Assembly: GCF_047663525.1 (NCBI RefSeq)
Contig: NC_092601.1
Span: 18,809,501 to 18,873,500, forward strand
Direction: 5' to 3'
Length of the DNA stretch: 64,000 nt
DNA from: Anas platyrhynchos
Lineage: Eukaryota > Chordata > Aves > Anseriformes > Anatidae
Below, in pieces: positions 1 to 12,545 of the stretch; within the stretch, counting starts at the first letter, position 1; each line of letters opens with the position of its first letter. The translations under genes and the position numbers were made by a program. The notes beneath the pieces are model-generated. The model saw only the letters and a program-made list of their open reading frames with translations. It did no database searches and was not told the DNA's origin.

Positions 1-59
1 AGTGCTGGGTGCAGGGCAGCACTGCGGGTTACGGCTGGCTGAGCTGCAGTGGCTCAGTA

Positions 60-600
60 GAGTTGGTGAATTGGAGTCCATAATTTTATCCAGAGGTAAT
101 TACACCGTATTTCAGGTGTTCTTAAAAGGAAAAGCATTTTATTACTGATCGCAGTGATTGATACCAAGGGCAGTCTTAAAATCTTGTGACTTATTGATTA
201 GAGTGCTGAAATGACTGCTACTGAGGAGCAATCAAATTAGGGTTAATTTACTTCTGTAATAGAGCTGCTAGACGTACATGGGTTTGAAACGGGCGGATTA
301 TACAGCGAGGAAGATCGTGTTTATGGCCTAAAATTCATTATTACCATCTTTGTGAGATACTCACATTTTTGGAGACATGGAAATAGTTTTTTGATTACAT
401 ATCTCCGTTCCTATCAAGATAATCCTGTTTGCAAGCACTGCGTAATTGTGCCCCCCTCGCGGTTTGCATTACAATGCAGATGAAGCTCTGGGGTGATAAC
501 ACCGGAGGCTTCTGCTGCAAGAGCACATTTTGGTTTTAATTTTTGTCTTTCTAATCACAAAGCTGTCACATCGCATCTCCTTTTCTCCGAAATCCCAGAA
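60..600. promoter_or_regulatory. AT-rich island, candidate conserved regulatory element
   Basis: This 540-nt block is clearly AT-rich against its GC-rich flank, has no coding frame, and holds several homeodomain-type cores (GGTAATTACA near 105, TTAATTTA near 243, CGTAATTGTG near 441) and TGATAACACC near 494. Such composition islands in GC-rich avian DNA are often conserved enhancers. Conservation is inferred, not seen. Confidence 0.35.
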
Positions 601-1084
601 TTAGGAGCTGGGTTTTCTGGTTGGAGCAATGGAGCCCACTTGTGCCAATGAGCCATGGGGTTGTGGCCGCTGGTCCCAGACGGTGTCGGGAGGTGCTGAG
701 CTCCCCTGAGGGCACAGCCACGGTTCCTCAGGGCTCGTGGCAGTCACGGAGCCGTGCTGGAGGCAGTGAGAGCTCCCCAAGGCCGCAGCAGGCAGCAGCT
801 GGGCTCCTGCTCACGCACGACCTTGCTCGGCTGGGGCAGCCAGCTTGGGGGAGCTGCCCAGGGATGTCATGGGGATGCGGCTGCCCGGCTCCTGCTGTCG
901 GTTCTGGGACAGTCCCTGCTCTTCTCCAAGGCTGGCTGGTCCCTGTGGGGTGCCCGGTGTCTGCTTGGTCACACCCCAATCTCCTGGGCACCCGACGGGC
1001 TCGAGGACAGCTGCTGGCAGCCGAGGGTGTCCGGGCGTTAGGTGCGCACCGAGCTCTGGCTGATGGATGGTGTCGGCCCGAGCA

Positions 1085-1400
1085 AATGTGAGCGAGGAGA
1101 AATCCATTTAAAATTAATCGGGCTTTACAATTCCTAATGGCCCCCTAGGTTTTTTTCCCCTCCTACTGTTTTATGTTACAGAGAACCTCTCACATTTTGT
1201 GGTTTGTTTATAATTGTCTCTTAAACAAAAAAAGGATGTTGATCTAAACATTAGCGTTTCATTTTCCAAATATACTAGGGAAACAGAGATGTTGGTGTTA
1301 GGGAAAAAATACATCAAAATGGTACCTATTAGCTTCTAGTTCTGGAGATTCCCAGTCCTCTGGCTTCCCATCCTGTTCAAATCAGTTTTATTCTGGGAGT
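1085..1400. promoter_or_regulatory. AT-rich island, candidate conserved regulatory element
   Basis: A sharp drop in GC with AAATTAATCGG near 1112, TTCCTAATGG near 1131 and TGTTTATAATTG (forkhead-like plus TAAT) near 1204. There is no open frame and no simple repeat. Regulatory function is inferred only from composition and motif density. Confidence 0.33.
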
Positions 1401-4400
1401 ATTTTCAGCCTGTCGGGAGCCAGCCAGCCCTCTCCTTTGGCCGGGCAGTGCCGGAGCTGTGCCGGGTGCTGTGTGGTGCCAGGATGTGGCAAAGGGTTTG
1501 GGCAGCAGTGGGAGCTGCTGGGGTCAGAGCCAGGCTGCGACTGCTGCCACACGTGGTGGAGCTGAGGCAGAGCCAAGATCTCTGCCTTTTGTTGTCATTT
1601 CTTCCATCCCAGCTTCTCTGCCCCCTTCCCACCCCAGCTGGAGCTTGGGGCTCCCCAGCCTCTTTGCCCTGCAGAAGGAAACCCTGCACAAGCTGGTGTT
1701 TCCTCCATGGGGTTTTAGTGTGTCTGCAGGTCCGTGCAGGGGCTCTGGCTCCCCAGGGCAGCTGTGACCCCCCCGGTGTTCCCGTCCCACCACCGCCTGC
1801 TTGCAGCTCCTCCCTTCAGCATGTGGGCTGGGAAATGCACCCAGGGTAAACAAACACCTCTGCCTCCAACAGCTTCAGCTTCGGGGTTTCCAGCCCTTGC
1901 TAGACAATGGGATGCTCAATTATTCCCTCCCATGAGCCATGGCTGTGCTGCCAGGGCTGTGCCAAGCACTGGTCCCCAGGGTCCCCCCCGCAGCTGTCCC
2001 CAGCTGAAACCACCCAGGACTTCACTGCGCCCTGAAAACCCACAGGGGCCCCAAAGCCCCCAGGTGCCAGCTCTGTGGCTCCTCTCGCCCAGAGCCTGCC
2101 CTTTTCTTACTTTGTGTTTTAGGAATTTCAGGGAGAAAAAGGGCTCCTGGAAGCGAGCCGCTCTGTAAGTCAGAGGAGTGAATCCCAATTTTCCTGGTAG
2201 TGCTGGAGGAGCTACGTTTTGCTGTAATTTTGGGAATGCGGCAGAAACCTTGGCAGAAATTGAAGCTGCACAACAAATACTTCTGTCTGGTAGCAGCTCG
2301 GTTGGAGGGTTTTGCCAGAGAAAGCAGTGTGGGGGCAGCACACCCTGCCCCCTGCCCCCGGGCTGCGCTCTGCCCCGGCACTCACTGCCCCTGCTTGGTC
2401 CCGAGCTGTGCTGAGCCAGGGGAGTGAAGGGTTTTGCACTAATTGGGCCTGAAGGGAGAAGAATACGAAGGGAAAAATTAAAGTTGAGCTTTTTCTGTGG
2501 AAAGACGTGCTAATGAGTTTCTTTGCGTTAGCTGGGGAGGTGGTTTCTGTGTCCATCAGCCTCGTGCTTCAGCACAACCTGGGGCTTTCTGAGCAGGCAG
2601 CAGCGCACAGAGAGTATTCCTCTGAAGACTGGGCTCTGGCTTTCAGCAGCAGGCACCCGCTGGCACAGGAGATATTTCTGCGTGTTGCTGCCCCGTGGGA
2701 GACCCACAGTGTCCCCCGTACGTGGGTGCGCCCGCGCAGGGAGCGCTCTTTGCTCCAGCCTTGGCCGTGCCGCCGTTAATCTGCCCGCTGGAACAGTTGC
2801 TGGGCACGGTAAATAACACAAGCTGTCACTGGTGACCCTGAGCTGTAAGGACTCTTGATTATATCCAGCCCTGCGCCGCTCTGGAGGCGGAACCAGCGGT
2901 GCACAATTTGGGTTTTTGCAGAAGAGCTTGGTTGCATCGCTGTTTGTTTCTCGCGGCGTGTGTGTGTGCACCTGCCGTCGGCAAACAGCAGATGCTGGCT
3001 GCCTGGCTGGAAGCAGGGAGCTCGGCGTGGCAGGAGAGGCAGAGAGCCGTGTTTTGGGGAGGCTGGGTGGGCAAAACAAAGCTGGCCCCAGTCTCGGTGT
3101 GGCCAGCCTGGCCCTCGGTCTCCGTGTGAATGCGGAGGGAGGGAGCAGGCTGACGGGTGAGCAGCCCCGAGCTGGTTGGGACCCTGCACAGGGGAAGGTG
3201 CCCGGCTCCTGGGGATGATGCTCGGTGGTGCTGGGAGTGGTTCTTGTCCTCGTGCCTCCTGTCGAGGGGCTGGTGTGACCCAGAGCTGCCTGCGAGCCGA
3301 GGGCTGGCTTCTATCTCCGCGGTTGGCACCGAGCGTCGCAGGGCTCATTTCCAGATGGATCAGTCTGGAAAAGGTGGGAGGGGATCCGCTCAGGCCAGAA
3401 GAAAGGAATGGAAATAAATTAATTCCAGCATGTCTTTCAATGCAAAACCAGTCCTGAATGTCAGAGGAGCAGGGTGCTGGGCATTGGGTCTCTTCCACGT
3501 GTAGGCTTTGCCACGCAGGGTGGCCCCGTGTAGGGGATGAGGGGTGGGCTCCGTTGGTCCAAGGGGGCCGTGGGCAGGAGTGCAAGGGTAGAGGGGACAT
3601 CCTCAGCCCCTGGGTGTCCCTGCAGGGTGGCCTTGCCCTGGGAAGAGCACCTCGGTGTCACCTGGGCCAGGTGCTTGGTGCCCTCCTGGTGGCGGTGCAG
3701 TGCTGGGGAGGGACCCCAGGTCTGTGCTGGGCGCGCTTCTCCTGCAGCTCTTCGTCTGAAATTGGCTGGTTCCGCATTTCTTATCACTGCATGAATTTTA
3801 ATAGGAGCCAGTAGCTGATTTTCTACTTTTACATTTGTTGCTGTAAGGAAAGCCGAGCTGTGTTTGCCCAGAGCAGCTCTCCTGCGGTGCTTCCCACCCT
3901 GTCTGCTGGGTTTTGGGGGGGCAGATGTGATGCCGGGGCCGTAGGGACCGGGTGCTGCCCAAATCCAGGTGAGCTGGGGCCTGCAGGGCTTGGTCTGTTC
4001 ATGGGAGCCCACCTTTATTTTATCGATTTACTTCGTGTCTGCTTCCTAGGACGACAGCTGCTGCTGGCTCCTGCTCCCCGCTCCCTGGGCAGGCTCTCTG
4101 GGGAGCAGAAAGCCTTTTTTCCGTGCAGCCGAGCCCTGCTTTGCTTTCAGCTGCTGCTCTCCTCCCTTGCAGAGGGACACAGCCGTGCAGGCTGCTCCTG
4201 ATCACATGAACGGCGAAGCCTGTCATTTGCATGCAGGGGCTCAGTTGCCAAGAGATGCTGAGAGCAGAGCCCGTGGCGGGCTGCACCCTCTTCTCACATC
4301 TGCTAGTATTTTATTCATGTTTCTTTGGCTCTTGCATTTGAAAAATAATAAACCTCCTCGGCGCGCTCTGATCCCGCAGCACACTGGTGAAGCGCAGATA

Positions 4401-6269
4401 CCCGCGTGCTGTCAGCAATCCCAGTGGACACCAGACTCAATTCCTGTCTTGGGGAAGGCAAAAAGAAGGAAGATGAATGTCTTCAAAGCAGAAAAGTGCT
4501 CGAGTCGCTCTTTAAATGAGCATCTGGAGTGGCCTGGAGACCCAGAGCCTGTTTAAGATGACTCTCAAACAGTTTGTGCGGTGCTGTGAGGGTGCCTGCC
4601 CTGATCTCAGCACACGAGGGGCTCTCCTGCAGCCCAGAACAGGCTGGGTGCCTGATCCAGCTGTGAAATCTTGCATCCGTCTCAGCCGACAGCAGTGCTG
4701 CGAAATTGGCCCCCGTGTTTGGGGGGTGAGGGGCTCTGAGCAGGGCTGGAGCATCGATGGTGCTGGGCACAGAGCCGGGCTCTGTGCTGGGTGTGCTCGC
4801 GGGGCTGGGAGCTGTGATGGAGCGTGGCACGGCCACTAACGCGTGTCAGTGGGGCCAGGGCGAGTCTAAACGGTTTGAATATTTAATGGAATAATTTTGG
4901 CTTAAGTTCGCTTTCATCTTTCATAGGTGATAAAATACTGAGCTCAGCTGTGCAGAACTGGGGTTTTCTTTGAAAGCAGCAGGAGGGCAGCCAGGCCCGC
5001 GGGAGGCAGGGCTCGGGGTGTCTGTCCCATAGCACTGGCCCCATTACAGGGGCTTGGGGACATCCCTGCCCCACAGTGCTCGCCTCGCTCAGCCCTGCAG
5101 GTCCCCACTCAGGGCACGGTGTCCAGGCTGTGGGCACAGTGGGTGCTGAGCTGCTGGGAGCAGGGACCTGGGTGCTGGTGCTGCCCCAGGCAGGGGGGTC
5201 TGTGCTCAGCCCCCGCCCCGCACCGAGCACTGCAAGGATAACGTGGGCTGCAGCCCTGAAACCTGCACGTGTGAGCCCCCGCTGCCTCTCCCCTGAGCTG
5301 CTGACTCACTCGGTACCGCTGATTAATTATTTGCCCCCAGGAGGCTTCAGCACGTTTCTAAATAAATACGCCTCGGGGAGAGCGGGGCGCAGCGGAGCCT
5401 CTCCCCTCGGGGTTGCAGCCACTGGTGCTGGGTCTGTGCTTGGGGGGGGCAGGGGTTTTGTTTTGGCTGCAGTGGGCACCGGGCAGGGTGCTGGGGCATT
5501 GCTGCCACCCCCGGGGGGCTGTGCTGGGTGCTGAGGCTGTGCCCAGAGCAGCTTGACTCCAGAACTCAGCCCCTGCCCCAAGGAGGGACTGGGTTTGGAA
5601 AATGCACATGGGTGGTTGAGTGTTGGGTCCTGCCCAGCACCAAGGCAAGGGTTCCTGGTGTCCTCTCACCTGGGAATCAGGGACGAGCTGTGAAGTTAGG
5701 CATGGCCCTACCATGGTCAGAAGGGCTCTGCTCAGCCCGTGCCTGGTGTTTGTTATCCTCCGCAGCTCGGAACAGGCTGTGCCCGCGAGCGATCGTCTCC
5801 CTTTGGCTAAAAATAAAATAAATAATAAAACTCCAAGAGCGTCGGAGCCATGTCAGTGGAGGGAAGGAGCTGGCGGCGCGTTGCGTGGCTGAGCAATTGT
5901 CCACTCGTCCTTGGCTGGCGGTGGGGGGGCCGCTGGTTTCTATGGTAATGGGGAATTTAAAGATCAAGCGCTTGTTTACCTGCAGCGCCTTCGCCACGAG
6001 GAAGCTAAATATTGTGTTGGCGGCGTCCTGGGGGAGCAAGGGACGCAGGGGGCTCGGGGCGGTCGTTGGCGGAGAGCCCTGAGGAGGAGGATGGGAATGG
6101 GGCCGGTGGGGTTTGCTGCCCGGGACCGCTCTGGTGGCACCATGGGGACATCCCTGCCTGCCCTGGGAGCACAGGTTTGGCACAGGGTGGGTGTTGCAGA
6201 GCCGTGGTGCTGCCCCGTGCGCTGCCGTCGGCTCCATCCAAGAGAGATGGAGCTCTGGTGCTTGCCCTG

Positions 6270-6470
6270 TAAGTGATCTCCAGAGCAGCAGTGTAATTCA
6301 TGTGGCTTTGTTTGTCTAACAGGGGCATAAAGTATTTTTAATCCTGGCTAAGCACCAAATCATTACCTTGAAGGATTGCAGAGCCTCTCAGAAGCAACAG
6401 CAAATATTTCATATTTATGCCTGCATAGGAAAAAATGTTTTTCCCCAGTCGTTAACTAATACGTGTCAGG
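6270..6470. promoter_or_regulatory. AT-rich island, candidate conserved regulatory element
   Basis: A 200-nt non-coding block with GTGTAATTCATG, AAATCATTACC and GCAAATATTTCATATTTATG, set between GC-rich stretches. There is no splice-bounded frame. It resembles a developmental enhancer core, but no alignment is available. Confidence 0.33.
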
Positions 6471-7610
6471 AGCTCCTGCTCCTTCAGCTTTAGGGGGTGG
6501 TGCACATCACCCTGGTTCGTGGTGGTCCAAAGACAAGGAGAAACACAATGGGGAGCTCTGGGGGCTCCCCCCTGGTGGGATGTCAGTGTTGGAGAGGTGG
6601 TGGGTCCGGGCAAGGCAGAGGGAAACACTGCCCACACAAGGCTCAGCAGCAGCAAAGCCCTTTTTCCTTTTTTCTAGTGGTCACAAGGCTGGCAGCGTCT
6701 GTTAGGATGCAACTGGTCCTGATGTGAACATCTGGCAGGGTTGTGTTTCATTTTGCTTTTTTTTTTTTTTAATTTAGTCAAAGCTGTTAAATGAAAAGCT
6801 GTGAAATGGGCGGAATCCGAGCCCAGCTGTGTTTCTGCACCCGGTCCTGCATGGGTTGGATGCTGAGAAGCCGTTCACTCGCAGCCTGACCCTCGCGAGC
6901 CCCGGTTAAAGCCGGGTGCCTGAGCGCCTCTCAGGATGTTTTCCTCCTTCCTGTCAAGCCACGATGTTCCTATGCCCAAGTGACACATTTGGGAAATGGA
7001 GGCTTTTGCTTTTCCAGCTTTGCTTACGCGGGTGTCTCTATGGAAACCGCTCTGCCGCCCTCCCCTCTCGCCAGCGGGCTCTCTGATGGCTGCTCCAAGT
7101 GAGGAGCTTGTGTAACGCGCACCATTTTGTGGCACGAGCCTTGTTGTTAGCGATCGCTGCTTGCTTTTCAGTCCGTACCTGCCGGGCGATTCTCCTCCTG
7201 GGGGGCTCTGCCCGCACTGCACCCAGTGCCACCCATCCCACTGCTGCTCACCCCAATACTGACAGGCCATTGGGATCAGCCGAGCTCGGCTCCCAGTTCC
7301 CCTCCTGCCACGGAGAGCTGTTGGCATCGGCTGTGCTCTGAACCTTAAATTAAGGCTTAGTCATGCTTCTTTTTCCCCTCACACCCAGGCAGGGCAGGCT
7401 GCGAGGGGTACCCAGGCCCATGTTGGGGCACACAGACCCTGCTGGCAAAGACCTTGCTCAGCCACACAAATGGCAACGCTGAGCGTTGGGTCTGAGCTGC
7501 CAGGGCTTGCTTCCTGGCCATCGTGCCAGGGGCTGAGAACCTCAGATGTTGGTGGGAACGAGCTGCTGCTGGTACGTCGGCAGTGCTGGGGTGCTCTCCG
7601 GCAGGGCACC

Positions 7611-7667
7611 CATCCATCCATCCATCCATCCATCCATCCATCCATCCATCCATCCATCCATCCATCC
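7611..7667. repeat. (CATC)n microsatellite
   Basis: About 14 uninterrupted copies of CATC. Translations through it give artefactual (IHPS)n or (DGWM)n proteins. Confidence 0.95.
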
Positions 7668-7979
7668 GCCTGCTGCTCCTGGGTCGTGGCTGTGGGAGCC
7701 CAGCATCATCCTGCCCTGCCCTGCAGTGCCAGGTGCTCACCTCCTGCCCCGACGTTGGAGAAGCTCACACGGGCTCCCCGGTGCGCACGCGGCCCCGCTC
7801 ACTCTGCGCTCTGCGCCGCGGCGGAAGTGCCGAGGGATTGCTGCTACTCACAGCATCTCTTTTTAGAGCAGAGCGCGGGTTTTGGCAGTGCTGCTGCCCA
7901 GCCCACGCAGCCCCGAGCGGTGCCAGCCTCAGGGGAAGGCTGGCAGCTCTGCTGAGCTGGCGGGGACGCGGGTGAGTCT

Positions 7980-8010
7980 GCTGTGCCGTGCTGTGCCGTG
8001 CTGTGCCGTG
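7980..8010. repeat. Short tandem repeat, 10-nt unit
   Basis: Three adjacent perfect copies of CTGTGCCGTG. Confidence 0.85.
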
Positions 8011-8609
8011 TGCCCGGGGCTGAGCCAGGCATTCATTGAAGGTCTGCAGGTGGAGAGGTGCCGGGGGAGCAGCTTTGCAGTTTTGAAGGCATCTCAAGCC
8101 TCTGGCTCTGGTGTGGGTTTGTTCGGGCTCGTGTGAGTCAATGGCTTCTGAAAGCCGATTGAAGAGAAGCGTTCCCGGGAGATCACGCATCACAAGTTCC
8201 AGATGAGTGGGCTTCTCTTTCTCCTCCATGTGCCAAGGCACACGTGGCCTGAAGCCAACCCGGAGCAGCTCGGGTGGCTGCTCTGCTCCTGCACAGAGCT
8301 GGGATGCGGTGGGGGCTGCTCCTTGCCCCCTGCTAACCCAGATGTGCCAGGGGGCCCCAGCGCTCAGCACCCGGCACCAGGTACAATTTGCTGTGAAATG
8401 TGGCTGTGTTGTGGTGGGACACGAGCGGGGCCGGGCATTGCTGCCCTGCTGCAGCGCTTGGGAGCAGGGCGGGCAGTGGTGTGCCCCCATGGCACATCCC
8501 CATGGCACATCCCCATGGGCACCCCTTGGCATCAGGGTAGGGCCCGGGTTTCACGAGGTCTGGTCACGGCAGCAGACCTCGACTCGTTTTCTGTGGGGTG
8601 TCAGTTCAG

Positions 8610-8790
8610 GCAGGTCTTTCTTAAACGCATTAACTTGCTGCACGTATTAATGTGCGTGAATTAATGTGAGAAGTGCTTGACAATGCTTAAAATAACTTTG
8701 TTCCCGAGCAGGCGTCAATGCACAGCATATGTGTTTTTCCCTCCTGAATAATTACACACGTGAGGTCAAATTGCTGCTAACAGCTCAGCT
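8610..8790. promoter_or_regulatory. AT-rich island with duplicated ATTAATGTG motif
   Basis: The 9-mer ATTAATGTG occurs at 8646-8654 and again at 8660-8668, a 14-nt spacing suited to paired or cooperative binding. AATAATTACACACG follows near 8746. The block is non-coding and AT-rich within GC-rich DNA. Function is inferred. Confidence 0.35.
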
Positions 8791-10679
8791 CACCCGTGGG
8801 ACCTGCTGTGCTGGGAGGGCAGCGGGTGCAGGACCCCTCCAGAGACCCCAGCTGCGGCCTGAGCCATCGGCTGTGCTCAGGCTTCCCAGGGGCTGTTCCT
8901 GGGAGGGCAAAAAAGCCACGGTGCCGACGTGTGGGTTTTGGTTCACTTCTGTGAAGGGTTTGCAGGTGCCTGTTCCCCGGAGCACAGCCCGGCTGGCTGG
9001 GTGTCCCCAGGCACTACCCTGGTGCTGGGGCTGGAGGTGCAGGATTTGGGCTGTTTCAGCACCTGCTGCTTTTGGGGAAAACTGATTCAGTAACGGGGCA
9101 CTGTTCTGGCAGAGCACTGCGGTGTGCCCGGTGAGCCACGTTTCCTCGGCACCTCGCAGTCCCCTGGCTGGGTGCTGGTGCCGTGGGTTGGACGTGTGCG
9201 TGGAGCCTGCAGCGGGGCCGTGTTTGCTGCTGACTTCTGGAAATGTTCCTCTGACTTCTGCGGGGGGACATCTGCACTTACAACCGGAGTTTGTTAGCAA
9301 GGAGCTGTGTTTTAAGGTTGCGTGGGGATTTTTTCGCCTGCAAAAAACAACTTTTTCTTAGCAAGGATTGCCAGTCTCCTCTGCTCACAAGGTGCTGAGT
9401 GCTGACCCTGAAGGTAAATCCAGCAAAATGGGGGCAGGAGCCGAGGGAAGGATGGGACCAACCCCGGGAGCTGCTGGCTGTGGGTGCTGTGCCCGTTCCT
9501 CTCCCCGTGCAGACGCAGCAGCACAGCTCAGCGTGGCCGGGGTGGCTCTGTGTGCCCGTGCCTGGCAGACGGCGTTATCGCTATTAATTGCTGCCGAGGT
9601 GTTCTGAGACGCCAAAGATAGGTCTGAGGAAGAGGCTGCGGAGAGCCTGCTGGCTCTGCACCTCGTGCCCGGGCAGGGAAGGAGCCTGGTTTTGATCACA
9701 TCGCTGCTCGGCATCGCACAGTTGTGTTTTCTGTTTCCTTCTGGCCAGAGGCTGCAGCTTGTGCTCATTTCCCAGCCCGTGCTCGGGCAGCTGCAGTTCT
9801 GTGCCTGCAGCATGCCCGGGGTGCTCAGGAGCTGTGGCTGCACTCTCAGGGTGTGCGAGGGGCCTCGGGCTGCAGAGCTGTGAAGCGGGGGCGATGGGAT
9901 GGCCAGGCAGGGACACAGCCCAGCGCCTTGGTGTGTGCTGCACCAACACCTCTGTTGGGCTGTGGTTTCTGCACGGCTGTGGGTGTGGGGCTGGGTGTGG
10001 GTGTGCAGCAAGGCTCCGACCCCCCGGTGCCTCCTGGCCCCCCTCCATGGGATGCTCAGGGGCTCTGCTGGGTCAGGTCCCAGTCGGGAGCAGGTGGGAG
10101 TGAGCTGGGCAGGCACTGCTGCTCCACGGGGCTTTCTGCGATGTTGAATCCTTGCGAATTGTGGGCTCTGACAGCAATATTAACACAAGAGCTGGAGCTA
10201 TTGCTGGAGAGCAGAAACTCTTCTCAACGATCAAAGCCAGAGCTGCCATCAGCGGTGCCTTGGCTGCGTGCTGTGCTCCGCGTTAGCGCTCACAGGGATT
10301 CATCTCTGTGACTTCTTCCCTGTGCCATCAGCGAGCACCTTGGAGCTGCGGCCCTGGCGGTGGTGGAGGCATGCCCAGGGCAGAGGCAGCATTTATCTCG
10401 GGGTCAGTTTATCTCCCGGTCTGTGCCGGGTTGTTTTGGGCTGGTTCTGCTGGCTCTGCGGGCGGACAGCCCGGGAGCACGGCGATGCTGCTGGTGCCCG
10501 TGGTGCAGCCAGCTGCTGAGGAGGGGTTTGCCCTGCGGGGAGGGGGCTGGCGCTCACCGTGCTTCAGCCCCCGCTGCTCCGTGCACCCAGCTGCGGGATG
10601 CAGCAAGTGGGCTGGGGCTTTAATGAAGCACCGAGAGCTGGTACGGGCCGTTCCCAGTGTCTCAATGGACTTGTATGAA

Positions 10680-11110
10680 CTTCAGAGACATGGATTATAG
10701 TACATTAGTTGCTTTTTTCCCCCCCTAAATCCTTCCTTCGAAGGGTTCCTGCTTAGGACAAGTTTTCGAGAGCTGCCTGGTGTTGCAGCTGCAGGTGCAG
10801 GATGTGTGCATTTGTGCATGGATGCGATCAAGAGCTACAGATTGGTTTGTCAGGTCTGTTTTTTTAGGGATGAGAAGTGCTATTTAATAATGCTGTTTGC
10901 AGTGCTGTCTGCAGAAGATCTTCTGTTACTGCCAGATGCTGCCGGGATGTTTGCTGCTGGATATTCAGACCTGATTTTTTTTTTTTTTAAATTGGATTGC
11001 AAAGCGATTTCTGAAACTTCAGGCAAGTTTCCATCCATTTAGGTGCCAGCCCACCGATAGGAGGAAGCCTGGCTGCCGCCTGGCCGTGCCTCTGGCTGTA
11101 ATTACAGCTA
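10680..11110. promoter_or_regulatory. AT-rich island, candidate conserved regulatory element
   Basis: The island runs from TACATTAGTTGC near 10700 through ATTTAATAATGC near 10881 to a TAATTACAGCTACAGCTAAT stretch near 11098-11117. It includes a T-run (10974-10988) and no convincing exon. It is probably non-coding and possibly regulatory. Confidence 0.3.
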
Positions 11111-11429
11111 CAGCTAATTGCACGCCGGGCTGCACAGGTGAGTCGTGGTGGCCACAGCCCGGGAGCTTTTCTCAGGGGCATCTTCATTCAGCTCAAGCCA
11201 GTTCCCTGCGCTGGGAAAAGCCATGTCCCTGGAGCTGAGATCGCACCGGGGGCAGAGCAGGCTGAGCAAAAGGCTGGGTGTGAGATGGGTGCTGCCGTGC
11301 TGGGCCATGCCCCAAGGACAGGCCATGGGGGGCTCCCAGGAGGGAGCAGTGGGAACGATGGGGCCGGCAGGCAGGGAAGGTGCAGGCGGTCACAGGGCTC
11401 ATCCCGGGGCTCTTGCTGCCTCCTGCCCC

Positions 11430-11860
11430 CCAGAGCTGGTGTAACAGAAACCCTGAACGAAGCAGACTTTCTGACAGGGACTGGCTTCTCTGGCATAAAA
11501 ACCGATGCAAGGTTTTGTTTTCCCCCAGGAGCAGAGTAAACAATTCCCTGTGCAGCACTAATTGATGACCCATTTTTCATTCTCGTAGCATTGACAGGCG
11601 CTGCGTACGCTGCATGGGAGAGCTGATCCCACAATAAATGTGCTGTAAAGATTCCTGTTCTGCTTTGCCGCATGGTATGGCCTCGGTGGAGAAAATGAAG
11701 ATAAATCTGTTTGTTGAGCACCACGTTTCTTATTCCCAGTATTGGCACGGATCTGCGTGAGCCATCTCTGCCCCCTTTGTTTCCAAGACTGCCTGGTTTA
11801 GAAGGAAGCATGGATATTTTTAAAAAATCTCTCCCCTTTTATAAAGTGGAGGAGACGGAA
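11430..11860. promoter_or_regulatory. AT-rich island, candidate conserved regulatory element
   Basis: A 430-nt low-GC block with GTAAACAA (forkhead-type) near 11536, CACTAATTGATGACC near 11555, CACAATAAATG near 11630 and AGATAAATC near 11699. There is no tandem repeat and no coding frame. This is one of the longest island candidates in the region. Confidence 0.36.
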
Positions 11861-12389
11861 GGGCTGAGTAATGCAGCTGGGACGGGGGAGCTGCCTCGCA
11901 GTGTCCCCATGGTGGGAGGAGGACGTGGTTCTGGGTTCTGCCTGCTCCCAGGACCCATCCAGCACCTCAGCACCAGCTCTGGGATGCGCTGTGGTGTTCT
12001 GCAGGCTTCTGCCTCTCGGTGGTCTCTGCAGGGCTGGGCTGGATCTGCATGGCTCTAGGACCTCTGCAGCAGATCCTCTCCTGCACATTTATAGGGCAAT
12101 AAGTGAGTCTCTTCTTCCCATTTCTCTTTTGGTGAGCCATTTTCTCCACCATCCCATGCAACCCAGAGGTGTAGACTTTCCTGTTCAGTGGAGCAGCCCA
12201 GGCTGAGAAGGGAGAGCTCTGGGGACACGGGCACCAAACTGGGGCTGCTCCTTCCCGGGGGCCACCTCTGCCAGGCACGGCTCCTGAGGGAGATGCTGAG
12301 GAGCAGAGCAGGGCTTGCTTTTACAATGCATGATCCTAAACAGATCCTCTTACCCCTAATCTGTCCCCAAGACACGGCTCTCTCCTTCT

Positions 12390-12545
12390 TGCCAGAAAAA
12401 ACCTTTTATGTGCAGACTGATGTGAATAGAAGATGATAACTCACTAATTCTTCAGTGTGTCTGCTTTCAAAAGAGGATTGACTCTTATCTCCTGCAGGGC
12501 CGGCAGCCAGGCAGATGTTAATTGGGCTTTAATGCAGCGAACGTG
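12390..12545. promoter_or_regulatory. AT-rich island with GATA- and TAAT-type motifs
   Basis: The block holds AGATGATAACTC near 12431, CACTAATTC near 12443, CTTATCTCC near 12484 and TTAATTGGGC near 12517, so two GATA-type cores and two TAAT cores fall within about 100 nt. No exon is visible. Confidence 0.32.

Noticed and set aside
2899-3129. GGWVGKTK resembling a P-loop, considered as the missing RAB26 exon
   Set aside because: The residue five before GKT is W, not G, and the flanks bear no Rab sequence.
7357-7955. Proteins with (IHPS)n or (DGWM)n
   Set aside because: Translations of the (CATC)n microsatellite.
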